The position numbers were made by a program, and so were the translations under genes. DNA of 64,000 bases. It comes from Millisia brevis NBRC 105863. Lineage in GTDB: Bacteria; Actinomycetota; Actinomycetes; Mycobacteriales; Mycobacteriaceae. The notes beneath the pieces are model-generated. The model did not search any database. It was given only the letters and a program-made list of their open reading frames with translations, and had not been told where the DNA came from. Below are positions 8,569 through 17,449 of this stretch, in pieces; position 1 is the stretch's first letter; each line of letters begins with the position of its first letter. The DNA lies in the NCBI RefSeq assembly GCF_001552615.1, contig NZ_BCRN01000015.1, forward strand, positions 62,001-126,000, in the 5' to 3' direction.

Positions 8569-10911
8569 ATGGTCCGCTTCTACGAGTGGTCGCGCACCCA
8601 CCGGTTGCTGTTCGCCCTGCTGGTGATCGTCTGGCTCGGGCTCTGCGGCTATCTGATGCCCGGGCTGGAGAAACTGACCTCCTCCTCACACGACTTCGAG
8701 AATCCCCGGTCGCCGAATGTGGTGTCCCGCAACGAGATCGCGGCGTCCACCGGGATCGATCCCGATGCGAACGTCATCGTGATCCAACCGCTGGACAGCC
8801 CGGTCACCAGCCTCGAGTCGACCCGGCGTATCCAGGACGTCGTCCGACAGCTCGACCAATCCCCCTATGTCGTCGACTCGACGTCCTATCTGACCGACCG
8901 CGACGCCACGTACGTCTCGACCTCCGGCGATGCGACGGTGATCATCGGCCGGCTCGCCCCCTACGCGGCCACCGACGAGGTCGCGATCGCCGAGGACATC
9001 GACGCCGACCTCGCGACGCTTCCCGATATCCGGGTCGGCGGCACCCTGATGGCCAACTACGAGCTCAATCAGATGGTGCCGCAGGATCTCGTGCGCGCCG
9101 AGATGATCGCCTTCCCGGTCGTTTTCATTCTGGCGTTCCTGATATTCGGCGGACTGATATCCGCACTGCTGCCGGTGATCGGCGGCGCGTTCACCATCGT
9201 GTCCACCTTCGGACTGTTGGTGACGATCAACAGCGAATTGAACCTCTCCACGTTCGCACTGAACATCACCATGGGCCTGGGAATGGGCCTGACGATCGAC
9301 TACACGCTGCTGATGCTCTACCGCTACCGCGAGGAGATCGGGCGCGGCTTCGAGCCGGCCGAGGCGGTCCGTCGAGCGCTGCGCACCGCCGGCCGCACGA
9401 TCGCCTCCAGTGCGACGATCGTCGCGCTGTCGTTGATCTGTCTGACGATCTTTCCGCAGCGCTTCCTGTACTCGATGGGCATCGGCGGCGCCCTGGCCGC
9501 GACCTTCGCCGGGATCTTCGCCACCGTGGTGTTGCCGGTCCTGCTGGTGACGCTGGGCAAGCGGCTCGACTGGCTGTCGATCCGCGCGCTGCGCCGCCGC
9601 GCCGCGCGGTCGGACGACGAATCGCGGGCGGCATCGGGCGGCTGGTATCGCCTCTCGCACTGGGTGACCCGGCGCGCCCTGCTGGTCGCGGTGGTCTCCG
9701 CCGCGGTATTGATCGTCGCCGGTCTGCCCTTCCTGCGGGTCGCCTTCACCGGCGTCTCGGCGGATCTGCTGCCGGCGACCTCGTCCGCTCGGGTGGTCTC
9801 CGAGGCCGTCGCGAACGACTTCGACCTGCCGCACGCCACCGGTTACGCGCTGCTGTACTCGACGGCGCCGATCGACCGGATCGCCGAGATCGACCACATC
9901 TCGCTGACCGGGCCACCGCTGACGCTCGACAGCGGACGCATCTGGGTGCCCTTCGGTATCGACGTCGACGCCCTCGACCCGGCCGCGGTCGCCGCCGTCC
10001 GACAGGTGAAACAGACCGTCGGCAGCTACGGCATGGTCGGCGGGCAGACCGCCTCGTATATCGACCTGCGGACCGACCTGCGCCACCGCCTGGCGCCGGT
10101 GATCATCCTGCTGCTGATGATCTCGATCGGCACGTTGATGGTGATGACGATGTCGGTGATCCTGCCGCTGAAATCGGCGTTGATGAGCGCGCTGATGTTG
10201 TCGGCGACGTTCGGCGTCCTGGTGCTGATCTTCCAGGACGGCCGGTTCGAAGGCCTGCTGGACTACACCTCCCAGCACGCGCTCGACTCGACGCAGCCGC
10301 TGCTGCTCGGCGTCATCGTGCTGGCCCTGTCCACCGACTATTCGGTGTTCCTGTTGACCCGCATCAAGGAATACGTCGACTCCGGGATACCGCCGACGGA
10401 GGCGGTGGCGCTGGGACTGCAGCGCACCGGCTCGGTGGTCACCGCGGCCGCGATCCTGCTGGCGGTGGCGATCGGCGCCTTCGCGACCTCGAGCCTGGTG
10501 TTCATCAAGATCCTGGGCATCGGTGTCGCGGTCGCGGTGCTGATCGACGCCTTCGTCATCCGCCTCTTCCTGGTTCCCTCGCTGATGGCGCTGCTCGGCC
10601 GCTGGAATTGGTGGGCGCCGGCGTGGCTGGTTCCGGTCCTCGGCGGTCTCAACGCCAAGGTCGGCGAGCGCGGTACCGGCGACGAGCCGGCCGATCCGGC
10701 GGCGATCGCCCCGGCGCCGACCGACGGGGCGGAGGACCCCAGCGCGTCGCCGGAGACCGGCGAGCCGACCGAGGCCGATCTCGCAGCAGAAGCCGATACC
10801 GCGGCGGAGACGACCCCCGCCGACGGCGACGCCGCCGATTCGGTCGGCGCCGCGTCGTCCGAGGCGGCCGAACCCGCCACCACCGGCTCGGCCCCGTCGA
10901 CCGGGTCGTAA
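8569..10911 (+). CDS. MmpL/RND-family membrane transporter
   Basis: A 780-residue RND-superfamily exporter of the MMPL type, exporting lipids or other hydrophobic compounds using the proton gradient. It shows the family layout: one N-terminal helix, a periplasmic porter domain, a first helix bundle with GMGLTIDYTLLMLYRYREE, a second porter domain, and a second bundle with ALSTDYSVFLLTRIKEY. Asp244-Tyr245 and Asp590-Tyr591 match the paired proton-relay residues of MmpL3. The last 90 residues are an acidic Ala/Thr/Pro-rich cytoplasmic tail. The ATG at 8569 has a weak GGAGCG site. There is no MmpS or lipid-biosynthesis neighbour, so the cargo cannot be inferred. Confidence 0.9.
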   Translation: MVRFYEWSRTHRLLFALLVIVWLGLCGYLMPGLEKLTSSSHDFENPRSPNVVSRNEIAASTGIDPDANVIVIQPLDSPVTSLESTRRIQDVVRQLDQSPYVVDSTSYLTDRDATYVSTSGDATVIIGRLAPYAATDEVAIAEDIDADLATLPDIRVGGTLMANYELNQMVPQDLVRAEMIAFPVVFILAFLIFGGLISALLPVIGGAFTIVSTFGLLVTINSELNLSTFALNITMGLGMGLTIDYTLLMLYRYREEIGRGFEPAEAVRRALRTAGRTIASSATIVALSLICLTIFPQRFLYSMGIGGALAATFAGIFATVVLPVLLVTLGKRLDWLSIRALRRRAARSDDESRAASGGWYRLSHWVTRRALLVAVVSAAVLIVAGLPFLRVAFTGVSADLLPATSSARVVSEAVANDFDLPHATGYALLYSTAPIDRIAEIDHISLTGPPLTLDSGRIWVPFGIDVDALDPAAVAAVRQVKQTVGSYGMVGGQTASYIDLRTDLRHRLAPVIILLLMISIGTLMVMTMSVILPLKSALMSALMLSATFGVLVLIFQDGRFEGLLDYTSQHALDSTQPLLLGVIVLALSTDYSVFLLTRIKEYVDSGIPPTEAVALGLQRTGSVVTAAAILLAVAIGAFATSSLVFIKILGIGVAVAVLIDAFVIRLFLVPSLMALLGRWNWWAPAWLVPVLGGLNAKVGERGTGDEPADPAAIAPAPTDGAEDPSASPETGEPTEADLAAEADTAAETTPADGDAADSVGAASSEAAEPATTGSAPSTGS

Positions 10912-10951
10912 CCACCGCAACCGGATGGCCTGCCCGGTTCGATCGGCCGGC

Positions 10952-11040
10952 CGGCGGCGGGTTCAGCGCCGGTCGGCGGCGGGGTTCAGCGCCGGCCGGC
11001 GGCGGGTTCAGCGCCGGCCGGCGGCGGGTTCAGCGCCGGT
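10952..11040. repeat. Four tandem copies of a 22-nt unit
   Basis: Units at 10952-10973, 10974-10996 (one extra G), 10997-11018 and 11019-11040. Each reads CGGCGGCGGGTTCAGCGCCGG plus a C or T. The fourth copy contains the stop codon of the minus-strand hydrolase (11030-11032); the others lie downstream of it. Each unit can also fold on itself through GGCG/CGCC stretches. Confidence 0.85.
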
Positions 11041-12040
11041 CGGCGTCGCGGGCGAGGTCGAGGATCGCGGCGTCGATCGACCCCGGCTGCTCCATCGGCA
11101 GCGAATGGGTCGCCCCCGGCACCACCGAGGCGGTCACCTCGGGGATCAGTGTGTAGGCCCGGTCGACCGCACCCGCCGGGTCGCTGTTGACGGCGCTGTC
11201 GCCCGCCATCACCAGCAGCACCGGCATCGACAGCGCCCGCAGCTGCGCATCGGACGGGCGGGCGGGGAAGCTGCGCCGCGGCTGATATCCGGCGGTCCCG
11301 GCGGCGATCATCGCGGTGACCGGATCGTCCCGATCGATCGACTCGGCCCCGCCGATATCCGCCAACGCCGCGTCCCGCCAGGACTGCGGGAGGACGGGCA
11401 GCGTCGCCGGGATCGACGAGACGATCACCTGCCACCGCAGCCCGGTGACCACCTGGACCGGTTCGAGCAGCGCCAGGCTCGCCACCCGCTGCGGGCGATG
11501 GACCGCCAGATTCGTGGCCAACCACCCGCCGAACGAATGCCCGACGATATGGGCCCGCTCGACCCCGAGACCCGCCAACGTCTCGTCCACCCAGATCGCC
11601 TGATCGACCGCCTCCGGTATCGGCGCCGATTGCACGCTCATCCCGGCATCACCGATCGCGTCGAAGGCCCAGACCGGACGCTGCGCCACCAGACCCGGCA
11701 GATTGGTCGACCACATCGGCGTGCCCGATCCCCAGCCGGGCAGCAGCACGATCGGGGTGCGCGCGGCGCGCTCCGGATCGGCCGGCGCGAACAGGTAGGC
11801 CCGCACCGTGCCGTAGGAGACCGGCACATCGCGCACCTCGGTCGGCGTCGGCATACCGGCCATCGCCGCATCGTAGGCGCGGGTATAGCCGGCCAGGGCG
11901 TCGGCACCGCGCCACTGGCCGATCCGATCGCGGCCGCCCCACCACTGCCAGAGGTTGACCGTCACCGAGACCACCACCAGCACGAGCAGCAGGACCGGCC
12001 ACCGTCGGCGGACCCCCGGGGATCGATCGCGACACCTCAT
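11030..12040 (-). CDS. Membrane-anchored alpha/beta hydrolase
   Basis: A 336-residue protein: short basic N-terminus, one transmembrane anchor (about residues 14-32, VLLLVLVVVSVTVNLW), then an alpha/beta-hydrolase domain facing outward. The nucleophile elbow is GHSFGGW, the oxyanion loop LLPGWGSGTPMW, and the catalytic His is in GATHSLP near the end, so the triad looks complete. ATG at 12040 was chosen because longer readings run into the divergent TetR gene. The 3' end lies inside the 22-nt tandem repeats. It is divergent from a TetR regulator with a perfect palindrome between the starts, suggesting substrate-controlled expression. The substrate is unknown. Confidence 0.85.
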   Translation of the reverse strand: MRCRDRSPGVRRRWPVLLLVLVVVSVTVNLWQWWGGRDRIGQWRGADALAGYTRAYDAAMAGMPTPTEVRDVPVSYGTVRAYLFAPADPERAARTPIVLLPGWGSGTPMWSTNLPGLVAQRPVWAFDAIGDAGMSVQSAPIPEAVDQAIWVDETLAGLGVERAHIVGHSFGGWLATNLAVHRPQRVASLALLEPVQVVTGLRWQVIVSSIPATLPVLPQSWRDAALADIGGAESIDRDDPVTAMIAAGTAGYQPRRSFPARPSDAQLRALSMPVLLVMAGDSAVNSDPAGAVDRAYTLIPEVTASVVPGATHSLPMEQPGSIDAAILDLARDADRR

Positions 12041-12061
12041 TCCAATACGATCGCACCGCAT

Positions 12062-12078
12062 CGGTTGCAATGCAACCG
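12062..12078. promoter_or_regulatory. Perfect palindromic operator between hydrolase and TetR genes
   Basis: CGGTTGCA-A-TGCAACCG, a perfect 8+1+8 palindrome, 21 nt from the hydrolase start and 17 nt from the TetR start. Very likely the binding site of the adjacent TetR protein controlling both genes. Confidence 0.75.
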
Positions 12079-12095
12079 TATGGCATCCTTCATGG

Positions 12096-12752
12096 GTGCC
12101 CCGGATCGTCGACCACGCGCAGCGCCGCCGCGAGATCATCCACGGCGTCTGGGAGGTGATCCTGACCGGCGGCATCCAGGCGGTCAGCCTGCGCCGGGTC
12201 GCCGCGGCCGCCGGGGTGTCCGTCGGTCGCATCCAGCACTACTTCGCCGATCGCGACGACCTGCTGCGACACGGCTGCGACCTGCTGATCGAGGGCGGCG
12301 CGGAGCGCTTCGAGGAGTCGATCGTCGACGCCGATCCGGCCGAGACCCTGCGCACGCTGGTCCTGCGCACCATCCCGACCACCCCGACCTTCACCGCCGG
12401 CACCATCCTGTGGACCGCCTACCGCGCCTACGGCATCACCGATCCGGTGATCCGCGAACAGATCCAGCGCACCCATCTCGGCGTCGTCGATCGGGCGGCG
12501 GAACTGATCGACCGCGCCCGCGCATCCGGAACGATCCCCGCCGGCGACAACTCGGGGCGAGTGGCGATGCGCCTGCTGGCCACCGCCGACGGCTACGCGC
12601 TGCGCGTGCTCTCCGGCGATCTGCCGGCCGCCGAGGCCCGGGCGGCGCTCGAATCCGACCTGGCCGATCTCGGTTGCCCGCCGGCTCCGAGCGCCCCCGT
12701 CGAGACGGCGGAGGCGCTCACACCGGACCGACCCGCACCGACCGACCCGTAA
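12096..12752 (+). CDS. TetR-family transcriptional regulator
   Basis: A 218-residue regulator. The N-terminal DNA-binding domain is clear (RRREIIHGVWEVILTGGIQAVSLRRVAAAAGVS... with the recognition helix VGRIQHYFADRDDLLRHG); the rest is an all-helical ligand domain with no assignable ligand. GTG at 12096 is the only in-frame start close to the domain. It probably represses itself and the divergent hydrolase through the 12062-12078 palindrome. The GntR gene begins 1 nt after its TAA, so the two regulators may share a transcript. Confidence 0.9.
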   Translation: MPRIVDHAQRRREIIHGVWEVILTGGIQAVSLRRVAAAAGVSVGRIQHYFADRDDLLRHGCDLLIEGGAERFEESIVDADPAETLRTLVLRTIPTTPTFTAGTILWTAYRAYGITDPVIREQIQRTHLGVVDRAAELIDRARASGTIPAGDNSGRVAMRLLATADGYALRVLSGDLPAAEARAALESDLADLGCPPAPSAPVETAEALTPDRPAPTDP

Positions 12753-12753
12753 G

Positions 12754-13437
12754 ATGGCGGATATGACTCCGGCGGCACACTCCGAATTGCCGCCCAGCCT
12801 CGTACAAGTCGCGACCGGCAGGCTGCGGCGCAGCGTGCTGAGCGGCGAATTGCGTCCCGGCGAGCGGATCATCGAGGAAACCCTCTGCGCCCAATTGGGG
12901 ATCAGCCGCGCGCCGTTGCGCGAGGCCCTGCGCCTGTTGGCCCAGCAGGGCCTGGTCGAGCATCTGCCGCGCCGCGGTTTCCGAGTGACGGTGTGGTCGT
13001 CCAAGGACATCCGCGAACTGTTCGACCTGCGCCGGACCCTCGAGATCTTCGCGATGCAGACCGCCCTGCCGTTGACCCCCGAGCCCGGTTGCGATCCGCT
13101 CGCCGGCGTCCGCAGCGCCTTCGAGGACATGCGGATCGCCAATACCGCCGGCAACGAGGTCGCCAAGGACGACGCGCACCGCGCCTTCCACGAGCAGATC
13201 GTGCGCCTCGCGGGCAGTACCCAGCTAGACCTGATCTACACCCCGCTGCTGATGAAGTTGCAGCTGCCGATGGCCCGCAATATCCGCGAGGAAGCCCGCC
13301 TCGCCGACCCCATCGACGGTCTGCGCCGCCACGAACAGCTGATCCACGCGCTCGAGACCAACGATGCCGAGATCGCGATCAAGGCGATCGAGGCACACGG
13401 CGAGCTGACGTATCTGCACCTCGACGCCACCGTCTGA
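12754..13437 (+). CDS. GntR-family (FadR/FCD subfamily) transcriptional regulator
   Basis: A 227-residue regulator with an N-terminal winged helix (RLRRSVLSGELRPGERIIEETLCAQLGISRAPLREALRLLAQQGLVEHLPRRGFRV) and a C-terminal FCD ligand domain (RELFDLRRTLE, DDAHRAFHEQIVRLAG, RRHEQLIHALETNDAEIAIKAIEAH) with the metal-binding Asp/His pattern expected for carboxylate effectors. It lies immediately upstream of the amidase cluster and is the natural candidate to control it through the inverted repeat at 13525-13550. ATG at 12754 (an alternative ATG lies at 12763). Confidence 0.9.
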   Translation: MADMTPAAHSELPPSLVQVATGRLRRSVLSGELRPGERIIEETLCAQLGISRAPLREALRLLAQQGLVEHLPRRGFRVTVWSSKDIRELFDLRRTLEIFAMQTALPLTPEPGCDPLAGVRSAFEDMRIANTAGNEVAKDDAHRAFHEQIVRLAGSTQLDLIYTPLLMKLQLPMARNIREEARLADPIDGLRRHEQLIHALETNDAEIAIKAIEAHGELTYLHLDATV

Positions 13438-13524
13438 CGCTCGAAAACCGTCCGCGCCGTCCGCTCCGGCCCGTTTTGCGGAAGTCGTTACACGCCGCTG
13501 ACAGCCCGTCACAGCAGCGTAACC

Positions 13525-13550
13525 ATTGCATACAGTCGACTGTCGACAAT
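13525..13550. promoter_or_regulatory. Inverted repeat before the amidase gene (GntR operator candidate)
   Basis: 26-nt inverted repeat with arms ATTG...ACAGTC / GACTGT...CAAT (20 of 26 positions symmetric), 6 nt before the amidase ATG. It overlaps a possible -10 hexamer (TACAGT, 13531-13536). Position and core fit repression by the neighbouring GntR protein. Confidence 0.55.
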
Positions 13551-13556
13551 TCATGA

Positions 13557-14990
13557 ATGGCTCCTGCATCCGGCCCCACCCTCGGCCCCTCGATCGTCGA
13601 CATCCTCGACTCGCATCTGCACGGATCGGGCTCGCCGACGTCCACCGCCGCCCGGGTCGCCGACGCGATCGCCGCCCGCGGTGCCGACGGCGTCTGGATC
13701 ACCGTGCGGTCCCGCGACGAATTGCTCGCCGCGGCACAAGAAATCGAGGAACGCCCGGACGCCCGCATGCTCCCGCTCTACGGGGTCCCATTCGGGGTCA
13801 AGGACTCGATCGACGTCGCGGGGGATCCGACCACGCTGTCCTGCCCGGGCTACGGCTACGTCGCCGAACAGACCGCACCGGTGGTGCAGGCGCTGCTCGA
13901 CGCCGGGGCCCTCTACGTGGGCAAGGTCAGCCTCGACCAGTTCGCCACCGGCCTCAACGGCACCCGCACCCCGCATCCGATCGCCCGGAATGTCTACGGG
14001 CAGAATCTGATCCCCGGCGGATCGAGTACCGGCTCCGCCGTCGCGGTCGCGCTCGGCGAGGTGCCGTTCTGCGTCTCGACCGATACCGCCGGCTCCGGCC
14101 GGGTACCCGCCGCCCTCAACGGTGTCGTCGGCTACAAGCCCTCGCGCGGGCTGATCAGCACCGTCGGTCTCGTCCCGGCCTGCCGGTCGCTCGACTGCAT
14201 CGCGATCACCGCCGGCCGCGTCGACGATATCGACCGGGTCGCGGCGATCACGATGGGTCGCGACGACGGCGACGCCTGGAGCCGCGACGCCGGACCGCAC
14301 TACGCCGGTGAGACCCTGCGCATCGGGCTGCCCGCGATCGACAAGCTGGACTTCTTCGGGGACACCGCGATGCGGCAGGCGCATATCTTCGCCCGCTCGC
14401 GCATCTCGGCGCTGGGCTTCCCCACGACCTCCGCCCCACTCGAACCGTTCCTGGCCGCAGGCGAATTGCTGTACCAGGGACCGTGGGTCGCCGAACGTCT
14501 GGTCGAGTTCGACGACTTCCTGACCGAGCATCCCGACGAGATCGTCCCGGTGGTACGCGAGATCTTCAAGGGCGGCCGTAAATACACCGCCGTCGACGCC
14601 TTCCGCGCCCTGCAGCGCCTGCAGTCGCTCAAGGCCGAGGTCGACCGGCTGTGGCGCACCTTCGACGTGCTGGTCCTGCCGACGATCGGCACCACCTTCA
14701 CCGTCGACGAGGTCCTCGCGGATCCGATCGCCACCAATACCGTTCTCGGGCACTACACCCACTTCGGCAACCTGCTCGATCTGGCGGCCGTGTCGGTCCC
14801 CACCGGCGTGACCGACGACGGTCGCCCGGCGGCCGCGATGATCATCGGCCCGGCCCTGTCCGACGGCCGCATCCTCGAGATCGCCGCCCGATTGCTCGAC
14901 GAGCCACGCGATTTCGTCGCCGACACCACAACCACGTCCACCCCCGCCAACCCGTCCACAGCGGCCGACAGCGCGCAGCGCAGCAACTGA
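13557..14990 (+). CDS. Allophanate-hydrolase-like amidase
   Basis: Amidase-signature hydrolase of 477 residues. The catalytic triad is visible: Lys82 (FGVKDSIDV), cis-Ser156 in PGGSSTGSA, and nucleophile Ser180 in [11 protein letters not shown]. The stretch [29 protein letters not shown] and VPACRSLDC is characteristic of allophanate hydrolases (AtzF, urea-amidolyase hydrolase domain), which convert allophanate to CO2 and ammonia. The C-terminal domain of full-length AtzF (about 600 residues) is absent. No ribosome-binding site precedes ATG 13557, so the mRNA may be nearly leaderless. Followed by a biuret-hydrolase-like gene, giving a coherent ureide route. Other amide substrates remain possible. 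Confidence 0.82.
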   Translation: MAPASGPTLGPSIVDILDSHLHGSGSPTSTAARVADAIAARGADGVWITVRSRDELLAAAQEIEERPDARMLPLYGVPFGVKDSIDVAGDPTTLSCPGYGYVAEQTAPVVQALLDAGALYVGKVSLDQFATGLNGTRTPHPIARNVYGQNLIPGGSSTGSAVAVALGEVPFCVSTDTAGSGRVPAALNGVVGYKPSRGLISTVGLVPACRSLDCIAITAGRVDDIDRVAAITMGRDDGDAWSRDAGPHYAGETLRIGLPAIDKLDFFGDTAMRQAHIFARSRISALGFPTTSAPLEPFLAAGELLYQGPWVAERLVEFDDFLTEHPDEIVPVVREIFKGGRKYTAVDAFRALQRLQSLKAEVDRLWRTFDVLVLPTIGTTFTVDEVLADPIATNTVLGHYTHFGNLLDLAAVSVPTGVTDDGRPAAAMIIGPALSDGRILEIAARLLDEPRDFVADTTTTSTPANPSTAADSAQRSN

Positions 14991-15039
14991 CGTCCCGCCC
15001 GATCATCCGATACCGCTGCTCCCGAGAGGGCCCCTCCCG

Positions 15040-15741
15040 ATGACGTCACTGACCATCGACGCGTTACCCGCGCCGTTCACCTTCGATCCGGAGCACACCG
15101 CTCTGGTCATCATCGACATGCAACGCGACTTCCTGCTGCCCGGCGGTTTCGGCTCGAGCCTCGGCAACGACGTCAGCCTCCTGCAGACGGCGGTCCCCCC
15201 GTTGCAGCGGCTGCTGGCCGCCGCCCGCGAGACCGGGATGACGGTGATCCACACCCGCGAGGGCCACCTGCCGGACCTGTCCGACTGTCCGCCGTCGAAA
15301 CTGCGGCGCGGCAAGCCTTCCCAGCGCATCGGCGATCCGGGCGCCTTCGGCCGCATCCTGATCCGCGGCGAGTACGGGCACGACATCATCGACGAGCTCA
15401 CCCCGGCCGAGGGTGAGGTGGTGATCGACAAGCCGGGCAAGGGCGCCTTCTACGGCACCACCTTCGGTGACGAGTTGGTCGCGCGCGGGATCACCAGCCT
15501 GATCGTCACCGGCGTGACCACCGAGGTCTGCGTGCACACCACGACCCGCGAGGCCAACGACCGCGGCTACGAGTGCCTCGTCGTCAGCGACTGTGTCGGT
15601 TCGTATTTCCCGGAATTCCAGCGCGTCGGCCTGGAGATGGTCTCCGCCCAGGGCGGCATCTTCGGCTGGGTCGCCGACAGCGAGGCGGTCATCGACCAAC
15701 TCGCCGCACCCGTCTCCCCCAACGCTTCGATCGCAGGGTAG
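15040..15741 (+). CDS. Isochorismatase-family cysteine hydrolase, biuret-hydrolase-like
   Basis: A 233-residue cysteine hydrolase with triad Asp26 ([10 protein letters not shown]), Lys131 ([11 protein letters not shown]) and Cys164 (TTEVCVHTT). The conserved blocks [33 protein letters not shown] and [17 protein letters not shown] match, from memory, the biuret hydrolase BiuH of Rhizobium very closely, rather than true isochorismatases. The related triuret hydrolases belong to the same subgroup. The likely reaction is biuret (or triuret) to allophanate (or carboxyurea-type products) plus ammonia, in the cytoplasm, feeding the preceding amidase. It starts 49 nt after the amidase stop and ends 6 nt before the permease start, so the genes are probably co-transcribed. 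Confidence 0.8.
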   Translation: MTSLTIDALPAPFTFDPEHTALVIIDMQRDFLLPGGFGSSLGNDVSLLQTAVPPLQRLLAAARETGMTVIHTREGHLPDLSDCPPSKLRRGKPSQRIGDPGAFGRILIRGEYGHDIIDELTPAEGEVVIDKPGKGAFYGTTFGDELVARGITSLIVTGVTTEVCVHTTTREANDRGYECLVVSDCVGSYFPEFQRVGLEMVSAQGGIFGWVADSEAVIDQLAAPVSPNASIAG

Positions 15742-15747
15742 GAACCC

Positions 15748-17343
15748 ATGTCCACCGATATCACCGCCGACTCGACATCCGACGACTCCGCGCCACCGAA
15801 ACCGTTGCCGTGGTGGACCCGCGGCGACACCAACGCCTTCTTCGGCCTCGGTTTCAACATCCTGGTCAACGTGCTGACCCTGACCACGCTGATGATCGTC
15901 GTGGTGGGCGTGCCCGCCGACGACGTGCTCGGCACGGTGCTCCCGGCGCTCGGCGTGGCGCTGGTCCTGGGCAATCTGTACTACATGGTGCTCGCGCGGC
16001 GCCTCGCCGCCCGCGAGGGACGCGCCGACGTCACCGCGCTGCCGTACGGGCCTTCCGTGCCGCATATGTTCATCGTGGTCTTCGTCGTCATGTTGCCGAT
16101 CTACCTGAATACCGGTGACGCGACCCGCGCCTGGTCCGCGGGTCTGGCCTGGGCATTCCTGATCGGCATCATCGTGATGATCGGCGCCTTCGTCGGACCG
16201 TACGTCCGCAAGGTCACCCCGCGCGCCGCGATGCTCGGCACGCTGGCCGGTATCTCGCTGACCTTCATCTCGATGCGGCCCGCCGCGCAGATCTGGGAGG
16301 CGGCCTGGATCGGCCTGCCGGTGCTGGCGATCATCGTCATCGGCTTCTTCACCGGTTTCCGTCTGCCGGGCGGCATTCCGATCGGCCTCGCCGCGCTGCT
16401 GGTCGGTACCGCGATCGGCTGGATCGGCGGATATATGTCGGTCCCCGACGTCACCGAGGCGGTCGGCAATATCGCGCTCGGCATCCCGGATCTGCGACTG
16501 GATCTGCTGATGGAGGGCCTGCGGGACCTCGCCCCGCTGTTGGCCACCGCGATTCCGCTGGGCGTCTACAACTTCACCGAGGCGATGAGCAACGTGGAGA
16601 GCGCCGCGGCGGCCGGCGACAACTACAACCTGCGCAGCGTGCTGCTCGCGGACGGCGCCGGCGCCGTGGTCGGTTCGGCCTTCGGTTCGCCCTTCCCGCC
16701 TGCGGTCTACATCGGTCACCCCGGATGGAAGGAAGCGGGCGGCCGCACGGGCTACTCGGTCGCCGGCGGTCTCGTCATCGGGTTGATGTGTTTCCTCGGC
16801 CTTTTCGGGGTGTTGGCGACGATTCTGCCGACCCCGGCGATCGTGCCGATCCTGCTGTACATCGGCCTGCTGATCGGCGCCCAGGCCTTCCAGGCGGTCC
16901 CGCGGATCCAGGCGGTCGCGGTGGTCGCGGCGATCATACCGAACCTGGCGGAGTGGGCATCGGGGTTGATCGACAACGCCCTGAGCGCCGCGGGGACCAC
17001 CGCGGCCGAAGTCGGCTCGGAGGCCTTCGGGAACGCCGGCGTCGTCTACGACGGGCTCAAGACGCTCGGATCGGGAGCCGTTCTGGCCGGCATCGTCCTG
17101 GGCACAATGGTCAGTTTCATTCTCGATCGCCGATTCGTTCCCGCGGCGATCGCGAGCTTCGCCGGTGCCGCCCTGGCGTTCATCGGACTGATCCACGCGC
17201 ACGAGGTCGGTTGGGCGGCCGCGCCCGGAGTTGCCCTGGGCTACGCCTTCTTCGGTGTGGTATGTCTGATTTTCCACGTGCTGCCGTCGTCGGACGCACC
17301 GGCTCCGGCACCGGAGGACGACGAGGCTCCCCTCGAACACTGA
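15748..17343 (+). CDS. Xanthine/uracil-type (NCS2-like) permease
   Basis: A 531-residue multi-spanning permease with about 12-14 hydrophobic segments. Family marks include DVTALPYGPSVPHMF near the N-terminus, IPLGVYNFTEAMSNVESAAAAGD (the conserved substrate/proton segment with Glu and Asn), and PFPPAVYIGHPGWKEAG, which are found in the AzgA/NCS2-related group transporting purines and related cyclic or linear ureides. Placed directly after the biuret-hydrolase-like gene, it is the obvious importer for the cluster's substrate. C-terminal tail acidic. The exact substrate is inferred only from neighbours. Confidence 0.85.
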   Translation: MSTDITADSTSDDSAPPKPLPWWTRGDTNAFFGLGFNILVNVLTLTTLMIVVVGVPADDVLGTVLPALGVALVLGNLYYMVLARRLAAREGRADVTALPYGPSVPHMFIVVFVVMLPIYLNTGDATRAWSAGLAWAFLIGIIVMIGAFVGPYVRKVTPRAAMLGTLAGISLTFISMRPAAQIWEAAWIGLPVLAIIVIGFFTGFRLPGGIPIGLAALLVGTAIGWIGGYMSVPDVTEAVGNIALGIPDLRLDLLMEGLRDLAPLLATAIPLGVYNFTEAMSNVESAAAAGDNYNLRSVLLADGAGAVVGSAFGSPFPPAVYIGHPGWKEAGGRTGYSVAGGLVIGLMCFLGLFGVLATILPTPAIVPILLYIGLLIGAQAFQAVPRIQAVAVVAAIIPNLAEWASGLIDNALSAAGTTAAEVGSEAFGNAGVVYDGLKTLGSGAVLAGIVLGTMVSFILDRRFVPAAIASFAGAALAFIGLIHAHEVGWAAAPGVALGYAFFGVVCLIFHVLPSSDAPAPAPEDDEAPLEH

Positions 17344-17409
17344 TGTTGCGGTGATGTAAGAAATCAGCGGCTTCTCGCGCGCTTTTCGACGGAATCGGTC
17401 ACGATTGGC

Positions 17410-17428
17410 GGATATTGGCGCCAAATCC
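17410..17428. promoter_or_regulatory. Palindrome upstream of the amidohydrolase
   Basis: GGAT-A-TTGGCGCCAA-A-TCC, a near-perfect 19-nt palindrome in the 106-nt gap after the permease, 21 nt before the amidohydrolase start. Candidate operator for a second transcription unit (amidohydrolase plus ABC importer). Confidence 0.5.
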
Positions 17429-17449
17429 GTCCGAGAGCGAGGAGGAAGC

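Noticed and set aside
8686-10920. 744-codon open frame antisense to the MmpL gene
   Set aside because: Repeats of HRQQ/DRR-type low complexity and no signature; the plus strand has complete RND motifs.
10952-11040. Tandem repeats considered as a CRISPR array
   Set aside because: Units are directly adjacent with no spacers and no cas genes nearby.
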